A model generated the notes under the pieces. The model was not told where the DNA came from, did no database searches, and saw nothing but the letters and a program-made list of their open reading frames with translations. Position numbers and translations under genes: made by a program. A DNA stretch of 64,000 bases. It comes from Phoronis australis. Taxonomy: Eukaryota; Phoronida; Phoronidae. Below are positions 38,001-50,000 of this stretch, one piece after another; position 1 is the stretch's first letter, and each line of letters begins with the position of its first letter. The stretch lies in contig NMRA01000037.1 of the NCBI GenBank assembly GCA_002633005.1, positions 124,001-188,000 of the forward strand, given 5' to 3'.

Positions 38001-41000
38001 AATAATCATAAAGAAGAATTACATCAATGAGAAAAGGACGCTGTAAATGAGATTGTCCATGCGGACCACGTTCCATGCAATGCAAAGTCGTGTCATATGG
38101 AACCAAGGAACCAGTCATTAAGCTAATGTGACTTTTAAACGCATTATCTCCACAAGAGGAAATTAATCTTTGTGTGGCAGTTTTTGATATATACGGGTAA
38201 CCATGAGTTATTGGCCACTGTCAAAAGATTTGTTTTATGTTTTGTGGTTGACAGTGTACTAATTTAATGAGATTTTGTTTCAGCTCTCAGAGGAGTGCAG
38301 AGGAGCTCTGATAGAGTTTCTATGCTGTTTGTTAGACATCTATGCCAGACTAAGACAAATACCAAAGTTTCTGGACAAACTGTTTGTTGCTGTGAGCCAG
38401 ACGTCATCATCAATTACAATTGCAAAAGAGGTTCTTAAAACGTAAGTTAGATTCTCTTTACTTTAGTCTACAAAACAAAATTGCTAGTTGCTTATTTAAA
38501 AACGCTGCGTCCAACTTTGCCAGTATTTGTTTTTTTTAACGGGTAGATGATGTTGGTTGTAACCTGGAATTTCAAGTAATTAGTGCATTTGTAGGGTGCA
38601 CGTTCAATGATACTCTGTTTCTATGGTGAGAAGTCTTGACTTGTGTTGCCTATACAACTAATGAGTGTTCTCATTGATGATGTCACATTTTCGCCCACAA
38701 TTCAACATTCTGGCACTGGTGTCCAATCACTTCCTGTGGCTGCCATTTTAATCGGATACGCTTGTCAGGTGACAGGCTTACTCGAAAACAATAGTGGGAT
38801 CTCTTGCATTGATTGCTCTAGTGTTAAATTTTGCCAAAATTGCGAGATGTGTTATTGAATGTACTTCAAATCTGCTAGGTTCTGCCACCAGGAGGAGCTG
38901 TTGTCCTGTAGTTGTGTGCAGTATTCATGGTGTTATGTATTTGTCGTTACAGGTTTGGGTCTGTGTGTGAGCAGTTGCCTCAGCTGACTACTGTTGACAC
39001 ATGGTCCAAGTTCATGGACCAAATCAACATAGCATGTGAGAACTCTGGTGAGACGGTCAATAGTTTGCTATGATTGTTGTGATTTTAATATTAAAATTTG
39101 AAAAAGCTTTGCACATCATGCTGTCATGAAGTGTCTCGTTTAGTCCAGTGTTGTTCAATTTTGAATTCATGTTTGTAGCAGTGGAAGCATTTTGTTTTAT
39201 GAACTTCCAAACATTGACACATGAAATGATGTGTTTTTGAAGTCCATGACGATCACTAAAAATAATTGCACCTGGCCATTTCATGGTTGTTTTTTTACTA
39301 TAGTTATAAAAACGAAGTCTTCAATAAAAGTTTAGTGGATATTGAAGTTATTTTTGTCTGCCGAGTTCATTAATTGAGGAATGTTGAAGAATTGTAAGCT
39401 TTTGATTGACAACAAAAATACAGTGTTTCCTTAAAAATGACTAAATTTCTTTTTATAGGTGAACTGTCCTCAAAGAATTTGGGGTTTTTGGTTGAGTTGT
39501 TCAACGAATTCCTCATTAACATCAAGATTGCGGACTATAGTGTCACGGAGTCTACAGCTACAAAAGTCCAATCTAACATGCGGTTTATGCAAGACAGAGT
39601 ACTGCGACCATTGATTGATAGGTTCATTCAGAGTCATGGGGTCAAGACTGGTATTTGTTGCCTGCAACTCATGCACACATGGGGTGAGCTAGCTCTGCTT
39701 TTGCAGTACCACACCAGATCGTCTGCCATTGGATGCCCAACAAAACTGTCTGCTGCGGTTGGATTTGAAGACTTGAACTTTGTCCATCCTTACCTCGGCA
39801 AGGAGCTCTCATTTACATTAAGTCAGAAAGCAACCAATGGCAACCAGATTTTGCAGGTTTTGTTTGTAAGTTGAATTTTTATTTTGTCTTGTTATGATCC
39901 CATTAAGAATTCTGTCAGTTTTAGGTATGAAGCTAAGACAGTAAAGCAGCAACACATTTCAAACTCTTTCATCAATTAACCAGTTTGATATAAAGTAATT
40001 GGTTTGCATGTGGAAAGGTGGGTTTTTTGTAATTTCTGTGGTGTGCTGCGTATTAGTTCAGACCACTGTGTAACACCATGTAGCCATGAAATGTGACCAT
40101 GTGGGCATGTCATGTAAAAATGACCTTGTGAATTCAACTTGTCCAAGCAGTGATGGCCCAAAACACTCATAGCGATTAGGCTGGCATGACAGTTCTCAGA
40201 TAAAAAGACCGGAAAACTCGTGATTTGATAACCACACTTTTATTTTACTTGATAGATCATTCACAATTACTATGACACATGATAGCTAGTGTCACCTGGT
40301 GGACACTGCACAAACTAATGAATGTGTTAACCCTTATTCTCAACATGTAGGTAATCGGCATCAGGTGATAGTCACTTGCTGCAGGGGTTCTGAATTTTGA
40401 GAACAAGTTTTATCCACTGAATAACAGACATTAATCTGGTTCTCTAAATCCAGGACCCCTGTAAATGACTATAATTGCCCACCACCAACACTACTTCTTT
40501 CTCTATTAATAGATGTCGCTAGTCATCCAGAAGGTGCGTGCAATGCTGCTGTTCCTCTCCAACCATAGTTCGTCAGCGTTCCATACCTCAATGCAGAACT
40601 GTCTTCAATTTATGTTCCACAAGCTTGACCCGTCCCACAGCCAGGCTGTCTGGGACTCTGGGGTAAGATTTCTATGTTGCCAGTAACAGCAAAACTGACT
40701 TAGGTTCTTATTGCAGATGTTAATTTTGTCCACGGGAGCTTTTGTTTTCCTATTTTACCATGTTGTGACTGAAAGAAAATACTTCACTGACTAAAACTGG
40801 ACTTTAAAATTGTTTAAGTTAAAATGTTTTAATTACCGTTTTGAGGGCAAACTTAAAATGGTTTTACGTAAAGTTGACATATAACTTAACCGACGTTTAG
40901 TGCTAGATTTAGCTAAAACTGGTTTCGTGGAAAGTGTGAATGATATTGTTTCAGGAGTTAGAGTTTGAGCCAATCATCTGCGAGATTTGTGTGCTATGAT

Positions 41001-44000
41001 GAGTTCTCTTTCAGGCACAGTCGCTGTCGGTCCAATCAGCCAACATTGCTCAATGGAGCCATCTGTTGGCCAGTTTACCCCTCTATGCGACCCACTTGTC
41101 ATCAGAGCAGCTTGAGACGGTGTCCCAATTTTTAATCAACAACTACACACTTAAGGAAAGGTATAGAAGTGATAATGCATTATTAGTATCAACTATATTA
41201 AATACTAAGTGGTCGGCTATGCTTCTGTTTGTTCTGATGATTTGATCTAAAGTAAACATAGGCAATGAATTGTTGTACCCTAATCAATTTTGTTGGTGTC
41301 TGGATTTAGATTATAATTGGTGGTATGTTTTCTCATTAATAATTAGACCATGTTTCACTGTTTCGTGTTTAGCAGCAAACTAAACTTTGACAATGATTTG
41401 CTGTGTTGTTCTGGGGTAAATAAATGTGTGAAAAATTATTTCCAAAATTTATTTTTATGCGCCCACATATTTATATGTTATTTGTGCGTCCACCCCTCTA
41501 TCAACCAAACCGCTCAAAGGATGATTGTGAAAATTGGCGTGTATGTGCTTACTATAAGGAAGACAGCTGACAATGATTTTCAGACGATTTGGACTACTGT
41601 GGCGCCTCCTAGTGGCAGTTGTTTTTTTTTTGCGCCTAAGGCTGTATCTCCTAAACCNNNNNNNNNNNNNNNNNNNNNNNNNNNNNNNNNNNNNNNNNNN
41701 NNNNNNNNNNNNNNNNNNNNNNNNNNNNNNNNNNNNNNNNNNNNNNNNNNNNNNNNNNNNNNNNNNNNNNNNNNNNNNNNNNNNNNNNNNNNNNNNNNNN
41801 NNNNNNNNNNNNNNNNNNNNNNNNNNNNNNNNNNNNNNNNNNNNNNNNNNNNNNNNNNNNNNNNNNNNNNNNNNNNNNNNNNNNNNACCGTTTGCAGGAT
41901 CTTTACTAAATTTAGCAAGTGTATTTATGTGATGTTGACAACGGACGATGACGACTTTAGGATGATTCTGACTACCGGTATGCCTCTAGTGGCAATTTTA
42001 GTATTTTACATTGACCTCTGTATTTTCATAGGTCTTCAGGTGTATACTTTGTGTTACTTCGTGACTATGAAGGAAAAGTTCCAAGTAGAAATTTGTTTCT
42101 GGCTTTCTAATGCTGTGCTAATCTCGTATGTTGGTAAATTTGTTTTTAATTCTATGTTTCTGTGGTGCTTTAAGCAACTGGTGTATAGGATGTGCTTGTA
42201 TTATGAAGATTACTCACATTTTGCCCCTAGCCTATTGAGGAGACAATGTTTCCATTTTGCAAAGTACAACATACTACATAAATGCCCTCTACTGGCCACT
42301 TTATGGTACCAATAAACAACCCTAGAAGGATACCGTATGCGGTGCAATTGTGGGCGCATTTCAACGCTCTGCGTTGCTCTTGTTCCTATTTGTCCCATTT
42401 TGTCTGTTAAAAGAACCATTGCATAACTGAAATTCTAATCTAACTAAAATGACAGCCTTTCGGAAAGCACTGGCTTTATGAAAAAGTTTGCCAGGTGGCG
42501 CTAGTGCAGCTATGATCCTACCTGTAGTGTTAGCCCTCAGACATCTCCATGCTATCAATTAGGTGATAAAAGAAGTTTTAGCTCCACCTAGTGAATGTAA
42601 AGGCTCCCATTTAGCTTTAACTATGTGTAAAATAAATAAATTAAACGTGTTTCTGTATGTAATTGTAGTGAGGGTGGTGTCAGATGCTGCACAACACGAC
42701 GGATTTGCTGTGACTTTCTCACATCGAGCGTGTTCCTTGAGCTGAGCCAACTACACTCAACTCTGCTCCGCTGTGTCTGGCGCAGTATCTTGAACAGGCA
42801 GTGTGACACTACCCCACTTAAGAGGTAAGGCGCACATACCCTGCTCCAGTACGGACCCCATCTGATATTTCAAAGATGGATCTTGCGTAATAATTATTTT
42901 GAAGTTGAGTCAGTTAAACATCAACAACGTGTAAGCAATCAATTGAAATTTCCCCCAAAAATGAAAAAATCAAAAAAGCTTAACTTTCATCTATTTGGTG
43001 AAACTGTTGTCCTGTCATCTGATGATGCTGTTAAACTAGGTCAAGGGTTAACGAGGTCAAGAGCCAGCAAGTACCCTGCTCACCGATTGCTCGTTTGGCA
43101 GTGATTGGGTTGTATGCCAAAAGGTGCGCATGGCAGGGAAAGAGGTATGCGAACTGCTAGATGTCAACAAGGACTAGTGACTGTACATCACATTGCCATT
43201 GTTTAGCTATATTGTTGATAAATCTGATTACAAGCGCTCACGCGAAGATTGCCATATTCATATCCAACGTTCCAAATTCCCCTGAAGATGGTTTGTTTGA
43301 AATAACCGAAATGTTGAATATGAATGTGTCAATCTTCACGTGCTCTCTTGTGATCAGACTTGTTAATATTTTGACCAAAATGCAATATTGTTGATGTTAC
43401 ACTGACAGACAAACTGATTCAGTGAATGCATTTTGTTTCCTTCCCTGTTGAATTTTATGGTGTGACTTTATGCAGGTATTGGATGTAAAGGGGTCATGAT
43501 TATAGCTACACACGTGAGCTCTTTGGTTTTCCTGGTAGAGTTAGGTGAGAAAAAGAGAACGCACTAGTTTACATCTGATTCAAGTGCAAATTGATTTTGT
43601 GACTCGCACATGGCTGGATTTTTGATTTACTAGTTACAAAATTCACTTTTTACCTTTCCTTATTATTTGCTTTAGTGTTCTTAAAGTTTGTATGCACAAA
43701 TTTGTTGGTAAAGAATATGCCATGATGCTGTTTTTGCTGTTGTTTTTCTCAGCCCTAAAATGAAGAAAAAGAGGCGGAACATCGATGATCTGTCACTTTT
43801 GATTGACAGTAACTTGAAGGCGGAGTCTATTGATGCGTTGGTTGTGTGTTCTGACGTTTGCAAGCTGCCATCTGGTTTTGAACATGTTAGAGATTGTTTG
43901 CAGGTGAGTAGAATGTTGTATTTCAGAATTCCAAATTTCATTGCAAGATGTAAACTTTATGGATGTATCCAGTATTGAAGCTTCAGTTAAAGCAATTTTA

Positions 44001-47000
44001 AATTTATATATGTGCACTTTTTTCCTGTCTGTTTTGTTGTAAAATTACTTTCCTCAGTGAAACAGTATTTTGAATATCTCCCATTCATGTCGTGTTTTTA
44101 GTGAGACTGATTGTCATTTATATGGAATTGCTTGAGGAGTACTTTTTGGTTTTGTTGATTTTGTGCGTGTGTGTGTGTGTGTGTTTTATTCATGCACTCT
44201 ACAAAATTGAGGACATCTTCTCACAAGTTTAAAGAAAGGGTAATTCATGCAATGTTCCTGTTGTCATTCTTCGTTACAGATCATGAAAGCTATTCCATTG
44301 GAAAACATCGAAATCCTAGATGGCACGAGGTGCCTAGCCAACTCACTGCTTCTAATGCTAGCTTGTAGTCATAGCAGCATGTCAACATCAGGCAGTGACA
44401 TCTGTGAGCTGTGTGCGGAAGTGTGCTGCCTTCTCCTGGATGGGGATTGTATACTTCCACTGTTCACCACTAGGGGATCTGATGAGCTACTGTCTAGGAT
44501 GATAGAACTGGGCACTGCAGGAATGTACATCAGAATGGTGGTCAAGAAACTGTTGGCTCTTGCTCTGAGAGACGAATCAAGTTTATCAGCATTAGACTCT
44601 TGTGTCAAAAAGGTAAAATTATGGAAACGTTCGTAAGTCAAACTGTCCTTGCATGTGCTCCATAGATTTTGGCTTCTTCTTTGAGTCTGTTGTATGCCTA
44701 ATAGAAAACACATTATTATTTGTAAATCACTATGAGTAATGCCTTCCATTTAATTTTCTTTTTGCTGTCTTTAGCTTCTTTAAGCCCGTTTCCTGCTTAC
44801 ATGTTCATTGGTTTGTTTTTCTGTTTCAGATGACTTCCATTGAAGGGAAGCTAAGTGACGATAACAAAGTTGTGCAGTTTCTGCCATTTGTGATGAATGC
44901 TTTGGTCAGGGTAAGTCACTCAGTTCTATCAATGTTCAGGGTTAGTTACTTAGTACTATTAATGTTCAGGGTAAGTCACTTAGTACCATCAATGTTCAGG
45001 GTAAGTCACTTAGAACTATAAATGTTCAGGGTAAGTGACTTAGATTAGTTGCTTAGTATTATCAGTGGACATGGTAAGTCACTAAGTACCATCAATGTTC
45101 AGGGTAAGCCACTTTGTACTATCAATGGTCAGGGTAAGTCACTTAGTACTATCAATGCTCGCATAAAGAGATGTTGCATTGCAAGATTTTAGTTTTAAAA
45201 AGTTGCTTCTTCTGACTTCAAACTGAATAAAAGATCTACGAATTCCTTAATTCCCGTGCCTCCAGGAAATGCCTGACATTACTTGGTTGCTGTCACGCTC
45301 ATTTTAGAGACTTCGTTGTAATTTGAAGCCAGTGCGCTTGTTGATCATCTTAGCTTGTGGTGAATCTGTTGTCTGTTCTCTACTATAGCTTCATGTGAAG
45401 ACGTACATCACCGAGTCCATGCGGAGTGCCAGTCAAGTATATCTTGTCGCGACAGTCAACACTGTTACCTCACTAACAAGCCAAATGCATGCCAAAGATG
45501 TGCTGTGTAGCAACATGGCTTGTGTGGTGGAAAGTTTCAATGTACTGCTCTGGTACCTTTGCGTTACTGGCTCGGATAAGTTGGCTGATTTGTGTAAAAC
45601 TGTTGAGAAGGTGGCGAAAAAGGTTTCCATAGAACTTGAGAGGGTAAGTGTACTTCTTGCAGATGTTCAGAAATACGCAAATTAGGGATACAGCTTGTTG
45701 GCCACACAATACTTATGTTATGGTAAAAACTTATTTTCAATGCTACTACCTCATCTCAAGTTAGGTTGAGTCATGGACATTGCATAGATATGATTATACT
45801 CATAGAGGGTGGGCCTGGATCCCTTCTCTAGGCATTACCAAAAACCAGCAGCGACTTGTACTTGGCTGGAATGTTACATAAAAGTTCTAGATTGTCTAGT
45901 GAAATCGGTTAAATTTGTATTTAGTATGTTAGTATACAAGGATAATAACTTTAGTTATACCAAGTTCTTCTTGTACTGTCTTGAATTTATCGTTAAACTA
46001 TTTAAGGTTTTGTAGGACTCTAGAAACCCTCAGAACATAATATCTGAGAGATGGGTTATTGCATTCTTTTAAACTTTCAGGTGTATGCTTTATGCAGTGT
46101 TTGCCAAAATGCATTTAACAATTGTTTTCAAAATGTTCCCCATTTGTACGAGGGGCTATCACAAAATTAGACTTTTTTATTGTCATAAAAAAATCAAAAG
46201 TTGCATAAAACAAAAATATATTAAACAAAATTTGGTCATGTTGGTGAAACGATGGTTTTGTACGATCCTTTTTTGCAAAACGTTACTAAAAAGACATGGT
46301 CATGTGACTCGGCTAATGGAAGACTGCCAGTTTATACACTGATATTTGGCTCAATACGCAGTCTTGTCACTATGGTCCAACATAAGCTTAGGTTAGTTCA
46401 TCCAGTGTGTTCCAGGGGGCAGCACATGAGCTTCCTACAGGTAATAGGGAGAAAAGGGAGTGAACGAATGAACCATAGTCTTTGTTTGGTCTCCCTTTTT
46501 ATTCTGCTTGCTCACTTGACATTAATGTTGTTGGCTGCCGCTTTTACTTGAACTCAAATTTTTCAGCCTGGGACTAGGTTCACTGTGTTAGCGCCTTGTT
46601 TGCGTTTCTTACAAATCACGTTTGAGTTCAAAGACAAGTTTTCGAATCTAAAGACTGTGAAGAACCTTTGCCGCAACTTCTGGAAACGTTTTGCCAAGAT
46701 GCTAGGGGACACAATCCAGACATCCACGACAGTCCCAATGGCAGCGGACAGCGACGTAGGAACAGAAGGCGATAGCTGTGAAATTTCAAAAGGTCAAAAG
46801 TCACCTCAAGATTTATGTCGTCTAACCTCCGACCTGCTTGCTTTGGTTAATGCTGAACGGTTGCACCGTCAGACTGAAGGAGACGAGTCTCCAGTGAGGT
46901 GTGACCAAGTGGAGGATGTTAGAGCTGAATTGAACAAGACGTTTGTTGCATTCATCGCCAGCTGTGAAGTGGAGGAATTCACTGAAGTTGTGCACAATGT

Positions 47001-50000
47001 AATATCGATGTTGGTACGTTCCACAGTTTTGGTTTGTTAGGGGTTTTTAAGTGCTGGATCGCTACTGTTGTTTAATGAATTTCAGCAGTTGCCGGAATCA
47101 CGTGACAGTAAAGTTTTGCGAAAAACTTGTCATTGGTGTTGTTGAATACTGATTTTTTTACTATGTGTGTGTAGATTAGTTCTTGTAACAAGATTTTTTG
47201 TGTGCTTACAGTGCAACTGATAACTCATGACAATTAAATCTGAAAATTTAACGAAAAATAAGTAGCATACGACAATAAACAATTCCTAATAGAATGTTAT
47301 GGCTAAACAAAAGTCTTTAATACTATATGTCAAGTGATTGGATTTGATCCGTGAAAAGTTACATCATTTATGGGTCTTCTGGGTGATATAATTATTGCTA
47401 GCTGGGAGAACCATTTGTAGGTCTCCTCTATGGTATAGTGCTAAATTGCTGGTTTCAGAGCTCGAGTCACAATGGTTACAAGCAAGTTGTATGTGGTTGT
47501 TTACTGTGGCGTCAATTATTGAAGATGGCACTGTCAGAGCAATTTGTCCGCGTAATCTCAGTTAATACGCCAAACGTAAGTCATGAAAACGATTAACACT
47601 TTTTGTATTTCATGTTCTTTATTGTTGCAGTTATTTGTGATGTGGGCCAGTGGCCTTAAAAAAAGGAATTGAAAATCAAAGACAATGCTATGTAGGTGCA
47701 AGGACAAATGGAATCAATCTTGAGTGGAGTGAAAGTTTTGTCTTTGCCCAATAAATGTAATGCTTATTCCACTGCTACTACAGGGTGGATTGAAAGTTTT
47801 GTCTTTGCCCAAGAAATGTAATGTTTATTCCACTGCTATTACAGGGTGGATAGATGTTTGTTTATCTTTTAATTATTGATTAATTCCAAGGTTGTTAAGT
47901 GCGTATTTACACATTATAATGCATCAAGTTTTTGCCAATGATATCATTGCTGTTCCAAAATACTTAGTAATGCTTAAATTATGAAATTTAAAAACATTTG
48001 AAAAATAATTTTTTGAAAAAAACAAAGATGGGCATTTGCCCAAATATGTGTAACACATAAACAAATGTTTGTTTTGGTAGCTGATACTCCCCTATAGATG
48101 GTTATTTACAAGGGTATGAAAATGAGCACGGAATAAATTGCGAGTGTTCACATTTACCAAATCTGAGCCTTTGAAACATTAGATATCTAGAATTTGATGG
48201 TGAACATTCAACCAAAACTGCATTAATCCACAAGAGTGTGATATGTTCTGAACACGTTCCCTATTACAGGTACTCATCAGTTGTCAAGCCCTAATGGTAC
48301 ATTTCTCTACAAAATGTCAAGAGCAAGCTGTGCACGACACTGTGTTGGGCATTCTAGATACATTGGTCATCATCCTCACCCAGCATGCTGTGAGTGTCAT
48401 TTAAAGTGTCATACTATTTAAAGGGCACAGCAGCTTTTTGGACGTTACCTTTCTTGAAATTCCAGTTCAGCGGTTATTTTGGCGAGACGTTTTCTGAGTT
48501 CGTAACTGCTCCCTTGGTGTGCATTTATTCTCCATTCCGCAATAGTTGGATGTAACGTGCCCACATTTTGATGCCCGTTATTCAGTGGAGAAAACTTGTT
48601 CAAAAAATGCGTGCACCCGATATCCGACTATTACCTTCCATTCAACTATGAAAACTGTTGTAAATGGCCCAGCAAAAAGTGTGTATCTTGGTCGCGCATG
48701 CACTTCCACTGATCAAAGAGGACTGATCAACAAGGACTGTTCAGTAGTGAATCTGACATTGCACAATGGAAGTGAATGGACCACTATCCGGTCGTTTTGC
48801 TGGTCTGTTGGCATCAGTTAGTGTCATAGCATGGGGAGTGAATGCATGCGTACAAGAGGAATAGTAATTTGCACAAAAAGTGACTACAAGACGCAACAAT
48901 TTTCCGCATATTTTGAAGGATAATTGCTAAATTATGATTTTTTATTGTTTTACTGCAAATAATTAGAAATTGACCAAAAATTCTTTTATGACATCTACAC
49001 GGTAAAAATGATGCTAGTGATAGACTAAAATTTTCTTCATCTTTAGATTTTCAAAAAATAGACAAATTAGAATTTCACTTGTCGGCCATATTGTGTGCTA
49101 AATACCTGAAGAATTACCGTTGCCAGGAATCCATATTTTTAGTAAAACTAAGATCAAAAACAGTTAATTTCCTCTTTAAGAAATGCAGGACTTGGTTTTT
49201 TTCTCTTTTAAGGGGATTTCCTCTTATTTGATTTCCAGTTTCCTCTTTTTCATCTCTTTTTTAATATTATTTTGACTTCATTCATGCAAAAAATGTTTGC
49301 TGCAGTTAAATTTTACAACACAAAAAAGTTTCTGTCATGTAAGCATTTTATTTGTAGAACAATACGTCACCTAGAAAAATTTCCTCTTTTTTGTCACGGT
49401 TCATTCCAAGCTTTGGAAATAACACTTATTTAGGAAAGAGTATGGTTGAGATTAATTTTTTCATTAAAGTTGTGTAACACCAAACAATTGACTTATCAGA
49501 TTTAAAGTTCTTCACCACATCCACCTTCAGGAATATTTTGAAAACCTGGGAATTTGAAACAATGTTAGAACGCGTTGAAAAACGAAGTGAAGTTTAGCGA
49601 CTACTTTCACCTGAAATTTGCAAGATTTTGCCATATTAGTTTGCATAAAATAGTGTCTAGGAACTGAGAAATAGTAAGCTTGATCATGTAAACTCTCAAA
49701 TATGTCCTACATTGCAGAGTTCACTTCCAAACCAGTCAGTTGAGCTCTGTCTCCAGACATTGTTGCTGACACCTGTGTCTGGATTACACACGTCTGTCTT
49801 CACACAAGTGGTTCAGGCCTACCACAGTGTGCTCAATGAAATGTTGGTTCACCACACGGCAGCTACCCTCTCAATGGTCCCTAGTTTCCTCAACTGTTCG
49901 AAACATATCCTTTTACATTATTAATTTTGCTATTTTGAAACAGTTTATTATGTAAGCTTTGGTAGGCATTGTCTGTTAACAACCTGGCGAACATCAAAAC

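Noticed and set aside
41350-42315. 321-codon open frame on the plus strand
   Set aside because: It runs through the N gap and an interspersed repeat, and its translation matches no family; the same repeat at 55.1-55.7 kb breaks the frame.
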